Of a stretch of DNA of 64,000 nt, positions 1 to 7,751 are shown in pieces; the first letter of the stretch is position 1, and each line of letters begins with the position of its first letter. The DNA comes from an uncultured Lachnospiraceae bacterium. Lineage in GTDB: Bacteria > Bacillota > Clostridia > Lachnospirales > Lachnospiraceae. A program made the translations under genes and the position numbers. Location of the stretch: the NCBI GenBank assembly GCA_910577675.1, contig CAJTOR010000018.1, positions 1 through 64,000 on the forward strand. Reading direction: 5' to 3'. Under the pieces are notes generated by a model that saw only the letters and a list, made by a program, of their open reading frames with translations, made no database searches and was not told where the DNA came from.

Positions 1-292
1 TAATCCGGTTTCGGCACTTGACGTGGCAGTTTTGCAGGATTCCCTCCTTGCGCCGATTTTAGGCATTGGTGACCCCCGCACTGACCCGCGAATTCAATTT
101 GTCGGCGGCATACGTGGTCTTTCGGAACTTGAGCGCAGGGTGGGACAGAATATGGCAGTGGCATTTTCCATGTATCCGACTTCCATTTCGGAGTTATTTG
201 CAGTGTCGGACGCTTTTATGTTAATGCCACCAAAATCAACCTGGTTTGAGCCAAAACTGCGCAGCGGACTCTTTATACACAGACTTTCATAG
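1..292 (+). CDS. DUF1015 family protein, C-terminal fragment
   Basis: The reading frame is open from base 2 and is cut by the window edge, so only about the last 96 residues are visible. The fragment carries the conserved C-terminal pattern of DUF1015 (PF06245) proteins: a GGIRGLSELERRV block, then AFSMYPTSISELFAVSD and a terminal MPPKSTWFEPKLRSG stretch. The family's function is not firmly established; in Clostridia it is often found near amino-acid or D-2-hydroxyacid metabolism genes, but that context is outside the window. A GTG at 23 is internal to the gene and is not the real start. The TAG stop at 290-292 coincides with the first bases of a dispersed repeat, so the repeat abuts the gene end exactly. 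Confidence 0.85.
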   Translation, partial: NPVSALDVAVLQDSLLAPILGIGDPRTDPRIQFVGGIRGLSELERRVGQNMAVAFSMYPTSISELFAVSDAFMLMPPKSTWFEPKLRSGLFIHRLS

Positions 293-450
293 GAAATTGC
301 TCTGTAAGGGGAGGGTGAGGGAGGACGAATGCGGAACTAAAAACAGCATGAGTCCGGACACACCCCAGAGGAATTGAGTGGGAGCGGAGCGGACAGGAAA
401 TTGCTCTGTAAGGGGAGGGTGAGGGAGGACGAATGCGGAACTAAAAATAG
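291..450. repeat. Structured intergenic repeat family A, locus 1 (one full unit plus a half unit)
   Basis: Bases 291-346 and 395-450 are direct repeats of 56 bp differing at one position. Between them lies a double-stem unit. The outer stem is GCATGAGTCC (346-355) with GGACGAATGC (427-436), paired at both ends. The inner stem is CAGAGGAATT (366-375) with AATTGCTCTG (399-408). The inner loop carries GGGAGCGGAGCGGACAG, shared with the loci at 1.1 kb and 46.4 kb. The left direct repeat is the right half of a second unit. The block starts on the stop codon of the DUF1015 gene and ends on the ribosome site of the next gene. Confidence 0.8.
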
Positions 451-462
451 GAGGAAATAAAT

Positions 463-1107
463 ATGGCAAAGACGCAGATGGAATATGTTGTAGCGGAACC
501 CAGAAAAGGGAAATTACTTCGCAGACTGGCAAAAATTGCACTGGTATATATTGTAGTGGACAATGTGGTTAGCAACTATGCGGAGTACAGAAAAAAGCGC
601 AATGAAAAACTCGAGGAAGAAAATAAAAACAGTGCATATAAAAGTTACGATCTCTTTATGAACAGTAAGGAAATCAAAATAGGGGAGGAGCGCTTTTCCG
701 GGGCGAATATCAAAAATTGCCTAGGTGGAGTCAACCTTGACTTGCAGGAATTTAAAATAAATTCCGATATTTTCCTGAACCTGTCAAATGTATTCGGTGG
801 CATCAGCATTAAAGTGCCTTACGGTGTAAACGTTAAATGCGACAGTAAATGTAAGTTTGGCGGAATTTCGTGTACCGTGCCGGAGTATGAGGGGGAAGGG
901 GTACATACCATTTATATTGAAGCAAAAATAACCTTTGGGGGACTGGCAGTCAATGCAGCCAAATGTTCCGATGAAACCGTGGAGGATATGTTTGAGGAGG
1001 GCGTGTTAGAAAATCTCTCAAAAGAAATCAGTGCTGCCAGGGAAGCCGGTGCATGTCGGGATATGGGGGACACCATAGCAGACGGGATGGCACAGGAGGA
1101 GATGTAG
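463..1107 (+). CDS. LiaF-like C-terminal domain protein
   Basis: This is a 214-residue protein with a basic N-terminus and a short hydrophobic stretch near residues 24-40 that could anchor it weakly in the membrane. A charged linker follows, then from about residue 70 a repeating GGV/FGGI pattern (CLGGVNLDL, FGGISIKVPYG, FGGISCTVP, FGGLAVN). This pattern is typical of the beta-helical C-terminal domain of LiaF and related cell-wall stress response proteins. In Bacillus LiaF is a membrane inhibitor of the LiaRS two-component system, but no liaR or liaS is seen here, so a regulatory role is not shown. The ATG at 463 has a good AGGAGG site at 450-455. The gene lies between two copies of repeat family A and may be cotranscribed with fabV. 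Confidence 0.7.
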   Translation: MAKTQMEYVVAEPRKGKLLRRLAKIALVYIVVDNVVSNYAEYRKKRNEKLEEENKNSAYKSYDLFMNSKEIKIGEERFSGANIKNCLGGVNLDLQEFKINSDIFLNLSNVFGGISIKVPYGVNVKCDSKCKFGGISCTVPEYEGEGVHTIYIEAKITFGGLAVNAAKCSDETVEDMFEEGVLENLSKEISAAREAGACRDMGDTIADGMAQEEM

Positions 1108-1236
1108 GGGACATACGGTACTTAAAACAGTATGTCCCCGGAGAGTGCGGGAAGGAATTAATGGGAGCAAAGCGGACAGAAATTACTTCCGGGAAATGGG
1201 CAGGCGTAGGGGACATACGGTACTTAAAATAGGAGG
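1106..1236. repeat. Structured intergenic repeat family A, locus 2
   Basis: The outer stem arms are GTATGTCCCC (1130-1139) and GGGGACATAC (1209-1218), a perfect 10-bp pairing. A further GGGGACATAC at 1107-1116 gives an alternative pairing partner for the same arm. The inner stem is GGAAGGAATT (1150-1159) with AATTACTTCC (1181-1190), and its loop holds GGGAGCAAAGCGGACAG. The block begins on the TAG stop of the LiaF-like gene and ends with the AGGAGG site of fabV, so it fills the whole gap. Both stems differ in sequence from the other loci but keep their pairing. Confidence 0.8.
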
Positions 1237-1242
1237 AATAAT

Positions 1243-2409
1243 ATGGTAGTAGAACCGAAAGTAAAGGGTTTTATTTGCATCACAGCACATCCGGAAGGAT
1301 GCCGTGAGCATGTGCGAAGGCAGATTGAATATGTAAAATTGAAAAAGCGGGAAGGAAAAAAGATACCTAAAAAGGTTCTTGTAATCGGTGCATCGACCGG
1401 TTACGGCCTGGCATCGAGAATCAGTGCATCATTCGGTTTTGGCGCGGCGACACTGGGTATCAGCTTTGAGAAAGAAGCAAGCGGAAAGCGAACCGCGACA
1501 CCGGGATACTATAATACGAAGGCATTTGAGCAATACGCGAAAGAAGCCGGATTGTATGCAGCTTCAATTAATGGGGATGCGTTTTCGGATGAAATCAAAA
1601 CGGCAGCAATCGAAAAAATCCGCAGTGAACTGGGGCAGGTAGACATGGTTGTATACAGCCTAGCCGCGCCGAGGCGCACCGACCGCGACGGTACAGTTTA
1701 CAATTCGGTAATAAAAACACTTGGCAGCGACTATACGAATAAAACTTTGGATTTGCAGAAAAATGAGATTGTGCAGGTAACAGTCCCGGCAGCAACCGGG
1801 CAGGAAGAACTTGCAACCGTCAAGGTAATGGGCGGTGAAGACTGGGCAGAATGGATTCGGCAGCTAGCGGCTGCGGGGGTATTGGCTGACCATGCCATCA
1901 CAGTGGCATACTCGTATATCGGACCGGAAATCACACATCCAATTTATTTTAACGGGACAATAGGCGCGGCAAAAAAGGATGTGGAAAATACGGCGAAACA
2001 ATTGTGTGATGAATTTGCAAGCAGGGATTTAAAGGCGTTTGTATCGGTCAATAAAGGACTGGTAACCCAGGCAAGTTCAGCTATTCCGATTGTGCCGCTT
2101 TACATGTGCCTGCTCTATAAGACAATGAAGGAAAAGGGATTGCACGAGGGCTGTATTGAACAGATGGAGCGACTGTTTTCAGAGCGCCTGGCACTTGATA
2201 AGGTGCCGGTGGACGAGGAAGGGCGCATCCGCATGGATGATTATGAAATGCGTCCGGATGTACAGGAAGCAGTGAAGGCAGCATGGGACGCAGTTACAAC
2301 AGAAAATCTTGCGCAATATGCGGATGTTGACGGATATTTTGAGGACTTTTATCATATGTTCGGTTTTCATTATGAAAATATAGATTATTCACAGGATGTT
2401 GAAATCTAA
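1243..2409 (+). CDS. fabV: Trans-2-enoyl-ACP / enoyl-CoA reductase FabV
   Basis: At 388 residues this has the normal FabV/Ter length. It catalyses NADH-dependent reduction of trans-2-enoyl-ACP or enoyl-CoA, either as the last step of the fatty acid elongation cycle or as a butyryl-CoA-forming reductase. The nucleotide-binding motif VLVIGASTGYG lies near residues 45-55. The FabV signature YX8K is present as Tyr235 and Lys244 inside PIYFNGTIGAAK. A C-terminal FAD-like/helical region with MDDYEMRPDVQ completes the family pattern. The ATG at 1243 follows AGGAGG with proper spacing. It stands alone here, far from any fatty acid synthesis operon. Because the window also has a crotonyl-CoA to butyryl-CoA route (bcd-etf), a second role on crotonyl-CoA is possible but not shown by sequence. 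Confidence 0.95.
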   Translation: MVVEPKVKGFICITAHPEGCREHVRRQIEYVKLKKREGKKIPKKVLVIGASTGYGLASRISASFGFGAATLGISFEKEASGKRTATPGYYNTKAFEQYAKEAGLYAASINGDAFSDEIKTAAIEKIRSELGQVDMVVYSLAAPRRTDRDGTVYNSVIKTLGSDYTNKTLDLQKNEIVQVTVPAATGQEELATVKVMGGEDWAEWIRQLAAAGVLADHAITVAYSYIGPEITHPIYFNGTIGAAKKDVENTAKQLCDEFASRDLKAFVSVNKGLVTQASSAIPIVPLYMCLLYKTMKEKGLHEGCIEQMERLFSERLALDKVPVDEEGRIRMDDYEMRPDVQEAVKAAWDAVTTENLAQYADVDGYFEDFYHMFGFHYENIDYSQDVEI

Positions 2410-2530
2410 AACGAAATAGCAGAAAACCAAAACCGTGCCAGAAGGTCAAACCTAAGCAGGGTGGATGAAAGACGTTCCTTGTAAGGAGTATGGTTTGGAA
2501 TTTTTTGTAAAATTATATATCAGGAGGAAT
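2410..2530 (+). other. fabV-argS intergenic, possible short structured leader
   Basis: This 128-base gap holds small hairpins (GGTcaaACC near 2444 and TCCTTgtAAGGA near 2477) and flanking CCAAAACC / GGTTTGG arms that could close around them. The T-box hallmark for tRNA sensing (an AGGGTGGNACCGCG block followed by a terminator) is not present, so regulation of argS by uncharged tRNA is not supported. No convincing promoter was seen. The ribosome site CAGGAGGAA ends the gap. Confidence 0.25.
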
Positions 2531-2537
2531 TATTATT

Positions 2538-4316
2538 TTGAAAAAGATTATAGAACAGTTGGCGGATCTTTTAAAAGCATCGTTTGCAGGATGCGGGTTT
2601 GAGGAAAAATTTGGAACTATCTCGGTTTCAAACCGCCCCGACCTGTGCCAGTATCAGTGCAATGGTGCGATGGCAGCAGCAAAACAATATCAGATGGCAC
2701 CAATCGAAATTGCAAGGCAGGTGGTTGCAAATTGTTGGGACAATCCCATGTTTGCAAAATGCGAGGCGGTAATGCCAGGGTTTATTAATATCACCCTCTC
2801 AAACCGTTTTCTTTCCGAAACACTTGCAAAAATGGCGGCGGAAGAAAAACTCGGGGTGACAATTTCTACACCAAAGAAGATTGTTATTGATTATGGCGGA
2901 CCGAACGTAGCAAAGCCGCTGCATGTCGGGCATTTGCGTTCCGCGATAATCGGGGAATCCGTTAAGCGGATGAAGCGTTATATGGGGGATGAAGTTACAG
3001 GGGATATCCATTTGGGCGACTGGGGTTTGCAGATGGGTTTAATAATAGAAGAACTGCGTGACAGACAGAAGGGACTTGTCTATTTCCAGGAGGGTTATAC
3101 CGGGGAGTATCCTAAAGAACCGCCGTTTACGCTTGCCGAGTTGGAGGAGATTTACCCGGCGGCATCGGCAAAGTCAAAGGAGGACGAAGAGTTTAAGGAG
3201 CGTGCACATCAGGCTGTTTTGCGGATACAAAATTCCGAGCCTGCATATCTGGCGCTCTGGCAGCATATCATGAATGTTTCCCTTCCCGATCTGCGGAAAA
3301 ACTATGATAACCTGAATGTACATTTTGATGTGTGGAAAGGTGAGAGCGATGTGAAACCTTATATTGCGGATATGGTGGATGATCTTGTGGAGAGAGGGAT
3401 TGCACACGAGAGCCAGGGGGCGCTTGTGGTGGAGGTTTATGAGGAAAAGGATACAAAGGAATTGCCGCCGTGCATTGTGCGCAAATCGGACGGGGCGGCA
3501 ATTTATGCAACATCGGATCTTGCAACCATCCTTGAGAGGGAAAAACTCTATCATCCCGACCACTATATTTACCTGGCGGACAAGCGGCAGGAACTGCATT
3601 TTACACAGGTGTTCCGCACCGCGAGAAAAGCGGGTTATATTAAGCCGGATACAAAGATGGATTATATTGGCTTTGGCACGATGAACGGGAAGGATGGCAA
3701 GCCGTTTAAGACCCGTCAGGGCGGTGTGATGCGACTGGAATACCTTTTGAAAGAGGTCGAGGATGCAGTCTATGCCAAAATACAGGAAAACCGCACGATG
3801 GATGATGAGGAAGCCCGTGCGACCGCGAAAATCGTGGGTTTGGCAGCAGTTAAATATGGTGATTTGTCAAACCAGGCATCCAAGGATTATATTTTTGATG
3901 TGGAACGCTTTGCTTCCTTTGAGGGCAATACCGGACCTTATATTCTTTACACAATGGTGCGCATTAAGTCCATTCTGGCAAAGTATAAGGAAAAGGGCGG
4001 AAAAGAACCGGATATGGGTGCGCTTTTAAAGGAAAGTGACAGGGAGTATAGCGCATCGGAAACTGACCTGATGCTCTCCGCTTCACGTTTTGCTGATATG
4101 ATTGAGAAAGCGGCGGAGGAGCTTGCGCCACACAGGGTTTGTCAGTATATTTACGAACTGTCCAATGCATTTAACAGTTTTTACCATGAAAACAGGATTT
4201 TGGTGGAGGAAGACGAAAGCAGGCAGGCACAGTGGATTGCGCTGATTGCAATTGTGCTGCGGATTTTAGGTGTGTGCACGGAACTGCTTGGATTTGAGGT
4301 ACCTGCCCGTATGTAA
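2538..4316 (+). CDS. argS: Arginine--tRNA ligase
   Basis: This is a class I aminoacyl-tRNA synthetase of 592 residues that charges tRNA-Arg with arginine at the cost of ATP. The N-terminal ArgS-specific tRNA-recognition domain occupies about residues 1-100. The HIGH-type ATP-binding motif appears as HVGHLRS from residue 129, and the KMSKS-equivalent loop is the relaxed KTRQGG near 391, as is common in ArgS. A DALR anticodon-binding domain forms the C-terminus. The start is a TTG at 2538 placed 9 bases after CAGGAGGAA; no ATG nearby is as well placed. It is the only tRNA synthetase in the window. Confidence 0.96.
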   Translation: MKKIIEQLADLLKASFAGCGFEEKFGTISVSNRPDLCQYQCNGAMAAAKQYQMAPIEIARQVVANCWDNPMFAKCEAVMPGFINITLSNRFLSETLAKMAAEEKLGVTISTPKKIVIDYGGPNVAKPLHVGHLRSAIIGESVKRMKRYMGDEVTGDIHLGDWGLQMGLIIEELRDRQKGLVYFQEGYTGEYPKEPPFTLAELEEIYPAASAKSKEDEEFKERAHQAVLRIQNSEPAYLALWQHIMNVSLPDLRKNYDNLNVHFDVWKGESDVKPYIADMVDDLVERGIAHESQGALVVEVYEEKDTKELPPCIVRKSDGAAIYATSDLATILEREKLYHPDHYIYLADKRQELHFTQVFRTARKAGYIKPDTKMDYIGFGTMNGKDGKPFKTRQGGVMRLEYLLKEVEDAVYAKIQENRTMDDEEARATAKIVGLAAVKYGDLSNQASKDYIFDVERFASFEGNTGPYILYTMVRIKSILAKYKEKGGKEPDMGALLKESDREYSASETDLMLSASRFADMIEKAAEELAPHRVCQYIYELSNAFNSFYHENRILVEEDESRQAQWIALIAIVLRILGVCTELLGFEVPARM

Positions 4317-4333
4317 TGTGAAAGGGGCATGAG

Positions 4334-4597
4334 GGGGGAGAAGGGGTGGGGGGAGTGACCCCTTTCACATAGAAGAATCATAAATGAACCCATAGGTTCA
4401 TTTATGATTCTTCCGGTAGGTAGCGATGGCTGGCTCCGCGCGAGGGGAGCCAGTCAGGGGAAAGGGATGGAGGAGTGGCTCTTTTAACGTAGAAGGGGTG
4501 GGATTTAACCTATGGGAAGGTTCGTTTCTGATTCTTCCGGTAGGTAGCGATGGCTGGCTCCGCGCGAGGGGAGCCAGTCAGGGAAAAGGGATGGGGA
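4334..4597. repeat. Structured intergenic repeat family B, tandem copies
   Basis: The argS-ATPase gap is almost entirely repeat. A block starting GATTCTTCCGGTAGGTAGCG occurs at 4406-4473 and again at 4530-4597, 124 bases apart. It contains a CTGGCTCC (4430-4437) / GGAGCCAG (4446-4453) hairpin. Ahead of it is a short hairpin AAGGGGT (4341-4347) / ACCCCTT (4358-4364), which has a covarying relative GAGGGGT / ACCCCTC at 45421-45443. A degraded second version of the upstream arm lies near 4464-4500. No long T-run follows the stems, so simple termination is not evident. Confidence 0.75.
4372..4413. repeat. Perfect 19-bp stem hairpin within family B
   Basis: GAAGAATCATAAATGAACC (4372-4390) pairs perfectly with its complement at 4395-4413 around the loop CATA. 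The matching region of the second tandem copy (about 4505-4536) is only partly palindromic. There is no T-tract on the plus side. It could act as an RNA-stabilising or processing hairpin downstream of argS. Confidence 0.8.
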
Positions 4598-4615
4598 AGA
4601 AAGAGGGGGGTTAGG

Positions 4616-5929
4616 ATGTTTAAAAGGTTAAAGAGGCTTTTGGTTTATAATAATATTGGGGAGCGGGGGGAGAATATTTTATCGCAGCTTGCGTTTGCGA
4701 TTGAGGAGTATCATAGTGGGAATATGGATGGGGAGCGGACGGTGGAGATGATTTACCGGAATATCCACCGTTTGCTTGACCTGGCAACGGAGTATGGTTT
4801 TGACGGAAATCTGTGGCAGAATTACCTGACTTTCCTGCTTGTGAGTGTGGAAACCCCGTTCAGCATGGTCTGTGAGAAAGCGGGGGCAAAGGAAGGCACG
4901 GTTAATGTCTTTGCGAAGGCGGATTTTGCGATATTTAAAGAATTGTTTGATTATGATTTTGCCCCGCTGGAAAAAGAGCTGGGAATCAATTGCTTTTCGG
5001 TTGTGACCAATTACCGTGCCGTTGTGAAAAATGAGCGCAGTTACAATCACAATGTTAGTGAAAAAGTGCGCGCGTTAAGCCAGAGGATTGCAGCGGCAGG
5101 GGATGGGGATGAGATATTTGATATTGTCACCGGATTTTATGCGGATTACGGGGTGGGCAAACTTGGTTTGAATAAGGCGTTCCGTGTGCAGCATATTGAC
5201 CGGGGCGGGGTGGAATTAATCCCGATTACAAACACGGACGATGTGCGCCTTTGTGACCTTGTGGGTTATGAGCGCCAGAAAGAGCGCCTGCTTGAAAATA
5301 CAGCCGCGTTTGTTGATGGGAAGGTGGCAAATAATGTCCTGCTTTATGGGGATGCGGGGACGGGGAAATCGACAAGCATCAAGGCAATCTTAAATGAGTT
5401 TTATAACAGGGGTTTGCGAATGATCGAGATATACAAACATCAGTTTGAAGACCTTTCCTTTGTTATCTCACAGATTAAGAATCGCAATTACCGCTTTATT
5501 ATTTATATGGATGACCTCTCATTTGAGGAATTTGAGATTGAGTATAAGTATTTGAAGGCGGTTATTGAGGGGGGACTTGAAACAAAGCCGGATAATGTGC
5601 TGATTTATGCGACATCAAACCGCAGGCATCTGATCCGCGAAACCTGGGGCGACCGCTCGGATATGACACAGGATGAGCTGCACCATTCCGATACAATGCA
5701 GGAAAAACTTTCCCTGGTGGCGCGGTTTGGTGTCAGTATCAATTATGGGGCACCGACGCAGAAGGAATATTTTGATATAGTGAGGCATCTTGCCGCACCA
5801 TATGGGAATTTCGGGCTTTCAAAAGAAGAATTATTGCAGCAGGCAAATGCTTGGGAAATGCGCAACGGAGGGCTTTCCGGGAGGACAGCACAACAATTTA
5901 TTACATATATGGTGGACAAAAATCGATAA
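4616..5929 (+). CDS. DUF815 family AAA+ ATPase
   Basis: This is a 437-residue AAA+ type ATPase of the DUF815 (PF05673) family. A variable N-terminal half leads into the ATPase core, with Walker A GDAGTGKST near residues 245-253 and an acidic Walker B region in IIYMDDLSFEEFE. Further on are the sensor-like ATSNRRHLI and the HHSDTMQEKLSLVARFG segment typical of the family. The biological role of DUF815 ATPases is not established. The frame is open upstream to 4550, but those 22 codons lie in a repeated element. The ATG at 4616 follows a GGGGGG-rich ribosome site and begins the conserved MFKRLKRLL, so it was chosen. A consensus promoter for the next gene starts just after the stop codon. Confidence 0.85.
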   Translation: MFKRLKRLLVYNNIGERGENILSQLAFAIEEYHSGNMDGERTVEMIYRNIHRLLDLATEYGFDGNLWQNYLTFLLVSVETPFSMVCEKAGAKEGTVNVFAKADFAIFKELFDYDFAPLEKELGINCFSVVTNYRAVVKNERSYNHNVSEKVRALSQRIAAAGDGDEIFDIVTGFYADYGVGKLGLNKAFRVQHIDRGGVELIPITNTDDVRLCDLVGYERQKERLLENTAAFVDGKVANNVLLYGDAGTGKSTSIKAILNEFYNRGLRMIEIYKHQFEDLSFVISQIKNRNYRFIIYMDDLSFEEFEIEYKYLKAVIEGGLETKPDNVLIYATSNRRHLIRETWGDRSDMTQDELHHSDTMQEKLSLVARFGVSINYGAPTQKEYFDIVRHLAAPYGNFGLSKEELLQQANAWEMRNGGLSGRTAQQFITYMVDKNR

Positions 5930-5935
5930 AATCCT

Positions 5936-5964
5936 TTGACAGATTGCGCAGACGCTGGTAAAAT
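5936..5964 (+). promoter_or_regulatory. Sigma-A promoter for the SH3-linker protein
   Basis: TTGACA at 5936-5941 and TAAAAT at 5959-5964 are separated by 17 bases. It sits between the ATPase stop codon and the next gene and shows that the apparent TTG start at 5936 is really a -35 box. Confidence 0.85.
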
Positions 5965-6040
5965 AGGAGGAGGGCAATCTGTGTGGAACGTGGCAGATGA
6001 CCAAACTCTTTATCATGAACGTTTCAGAACGGGGGAAGAC

Positions 6041-7171
6041 ATGGGCAATCATAAAAATAAAAAAATTGGATTTTTCCGCATCTGGCGCGCAGGGCTGTGT
6101 TTGGGCTTTGCGGCACTGACTTTTGATGCGGCGCTTGCCATGCCGCCGGTGATACCGGCGTATGCGGAAGCGAAGGATTATACGGATGTATATTATGAGG
6201 GCGTGGCGGATGGGAAGGTAAATGTCCGCGTGGCAGCGGGGGAAAACAGTGAGCAGGTAATGCACCAGGGAGCTAAGGTTCAGTTAAAAGCAGGGGATCG
6301 CGTGACCATTATTGGCGAGGATATGGTTGGCACCAAAGTCTGGTACCATATTTTATTTGAGCGTGACGGGGAGGAAATTACAGGCTTTTGTACAAGCAGC
6401 TATTTGTCAAAAACTTCCACGCAGGTTGAAATTACCCCGACCCCGACACCGGAGGCAACCCCAAGCCCAACCCCGGAGCCGACACCGGAAGCAACACCGA
6501 CTTCCAAAGTAACTCCGACCCCGACACCGGTTCAGGAGCCGGAGAAGGAAGAAAAGGGCGGGTTGAACGCAGGTATCATTATCGCGCTGATTGTGGTTGT
6601 TGTGGCGGGGGCAGGATTGATTTTCCTGAAATCGAAAAAGGCGCAAGAAGCCGGGAAAGCTGCCAGCCGCAAGATGGCACAGCTAAAAAAGATGAAGATT
6701 GCAGAGGGCGGTGAGGGCGCTGATGATGGGCGCGGACGCAGGAAGCCGGAGGTAAAGTCCAAGGCAAATTACCGTGAAACACAGGCAGAACAGGTATATC
6801 AGGATGTTTATGTAAAGAAAGGTGCAGAAGAGGAACCTGTGTCAGGTGCGGATTATGCTTACCTTGACCAGGGGGGAGCTGAGGAAATCAAGGCAAACGC
6901 TGCGAAAGAGAATGAGGAGCGCAAGGCGCTGCGCGCGGAGATCGAAGATTTGAGGGAGCATGATCTGGTTATCCATAAGTATTTTGGAAAGGGAGAAGTT
7001 TACGATAATTCGGATGTGCGCTTAATAGAGGTTCGCTTTGGCAGCGATGTGCGTTTTATGAATAAGGATGCACTTGCCGCGAAAAAACTGATGAAGCGTT
7101 GCAGTGAGGAAACCATGCGCTATCATCGCAGAGGAAGTGACAGACCGAACAGGGATGATTATTACGACTAG
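6041..7171 (+). CDS. Membrane protein with bacterial SH3-like domain, TP-rich linker and Tudor-like tail
   Basis: The protein has 376 residues. An N-terminal signal/anchor segment at about residues 18-37 is followed by an SH3b-like domain (VNVRVAAGENSEQVM, then VTIIGEDMVGTKVWYHI and FCTSSYLS, about 45-110). Next comes a linker of TPTP/EATPSP repeats (about 115-155), a second membrane helix (IIIALIVVVVAGAGLIF, about 167-185) and a charged cytoplasmic tail. The tail ends with HKYFGKGEVYDNSDVRLIEVRFG, which resembles the small Tudor-like C-terminal domain of UvrD/PcrA helicases, a non-enzymatic binding module. The outer part probably contacts the cell wall; the function is unknown. The ATG at 6041 follows GGGGGAAG and lies downstream of a consensus promoter, which rules out the longer frame from 5936. 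A strong terminator follows. Confidence 0.75.
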   Translation: MGNHKNKKIGFFRIWRAGLCLGFAALTFDAALAMPPVIPAYAEAKDYTDVYYEGVADGKVNVRVAAGENSEQVMHQGAKVQLKAGDRVTIIGEDMVGTKVWYHILFERDGEEITGFCTSSYLSKTSTQVEITPTPTPEATPSPTPEPTPEATPTSKVTPTPTPVQEPEKEEKGGLNAGIIIALIVVVVAGAGLIFLKSKKAQEAGKAASRKMAQLKKMKIAEGGEGADDGRGRRKPEVKSKANYRETQAEQVYQDVYVKKGAEEEPVSGADYAYLDQGGAEEIKANAAKENEERKALRAEIEDLREHDLVIHKYFGKGEVYDNSDVRLIEVRFGSDVRFMNKDALAAKKLMKRCSEETMRYHRRGSDRPNRDDYYD

Positions 7172-7196
7172 AGCAAGTAGGATATAATAACAGATA

Positions 7197-7236
7197 AAAA
7201 ACTGCCCCGCACCCATTTGGATGCGGGGCAGTTTTT
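7197..7236. terminator. Bidirectional rho-independent terminator
   Basis: AAAACTGCCCCGCA pairs perfectly with TGCGGGGCAGTTTT around a 10-base loop and has A- and T-runs on the two sides. It ends the SH3-linker gene. Confidence 0.9.
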
Positions 7237-7247
7237 AGTGGAATTAA

Positions 7248-7389
7248 TATGTCCAATATCCCGACGGGGTTTATATTGGGGAATATGATGTGGATTTTAT
7301 TTATGCAAAAGTGGAAGTGACAGTTCAGGATGGTGTAATTACAAACCAGGGAAAAGGAGGTTGTGACGATTATGATGAGTTTGTTTGAT
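7248..7389 (+). pseudogene. Probable FMN-binding domain remnant
   Basis: A stop-to-stop frame of about 45 codons has no start codon or ribosome site. It translates to a stretch containing DGVYIGEYDVDFIYAKV followed by EVTVQDGVITN. This matches the repeated core of FMN_bind domain proteins, which covalently carry FMN in flavoprotein electron carriers. It breaks off at QGKGGCDDYDEFV and overlaps the next small frame. I read it as a decayed gene fragment; a chance match is possible given its length. Confidence 0.45.
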
Positions 7390-7572
7390 AATGAACAGAT
7401 AATGAAGTCGTTTATCAGAAGTGAAAGGCATGATGAAGCAAGGAAAACCGCAGAAAGGTTGATAAAAAAAGGGAAAATGTCACTTGAAGACATTGCGGAT
7501 TGTGTTCCGTTGTTGTCACTTGATGAATTAAAAGGAACAGAAGCCGTTAGCATAATCAGAGAAACAATTTAA
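7375..7572 (+). CDS. Small protein resembling the C-terminus of Rpn/transposase-like nucleases
   Basis: This is a 65-residue frame following AAAAGGAGG at 7352-7360. Possible starts are GTG 7363, ATG 7372 and ATG 7375; the later ATGs have better spacing. The sequence contains EARKTAERLIKKGKMSLEDIA and VPLLSLDEL. This Lys/Glu-rich pattern is common at the C-terminal ends of Rpn-type recombination-promoting nucleases and related PD-(D/E)XK transposase-like proteins. No nuclease domain is present upstream, where an FMN-binding remnant is found instead. It is therefore either a stand-alone small protein or the tail of a broken gene. A clear terminator follows. Confidence 0.5.
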   Translation: MSLFDNEQIMKSFIRSERHDEARKTAERLIKKGKMSLEDIADCVPLLSLDELKGTEAVSIIRETI

Positions 7573-7591
7573 TATCAAAATAACGGTGTAA

Positions 7592-7632
7592 AGACGCATG
7601 GAACAGTAAATTGTAAACCATGCGTCTTTTTT
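7592..7632 (+). terminator. Rho-independent terminator
   Basis: GACGCATGG and CCATGCGTC form a 9-bp stem around a 16-base loop, followed by six T residues. It ends the small frame at 7375-7572. Confidence 0.85.
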
Positions 7633-7651
7633 GGCATCCAGAAGGAGGAAC

Positions 7652-7708
7652 ATGGGCGATAACATTCCAATGAAAGGAGCTGTTGCTCCCTTATTCTGCA
7701 CTATTTAA
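7652..7708 (+). CDS. Possible 18-residue peptide
   Basis: An ATG at 7652 lies just after GAAGGAGGAA and opens a frame of 18 codons ending in TAA (MGDNIPMKGAVAPLFCTI). The spacing from the ribosome site to this ATG is short (about 4 bases); an internal ATG at 7670 has its own weak site. It lies between two terminators and no function can be given. It may be a chance frame. Confidence 0.2.
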   Translation: MGDNIPMKGAVAPLFCTI

Positions 7709-7751
7709 CCGCGCTTATATTTATCACTGTAAATATGGAAGAAGCCCTTGA

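Noticed and set aside
2410..2537. Possible T-box riboswitch before argS.
   Set aside because: The T-box core block and terminator/antiterminator pair could not be found.
4426..4614. Small frame in the argS-ATPase gap.
   Set aside because: It lies in tandem hairpin repeats, and the same start sequence recurs 124 bases later in the second copy.
5936..6040. N-terminal extension of the SH3-linker protein from TTG 5936.
   Set aside because: The TTG is the -35 box of a consensus promoter, and the ATG at 6041 has the ribosome site and signal segment.
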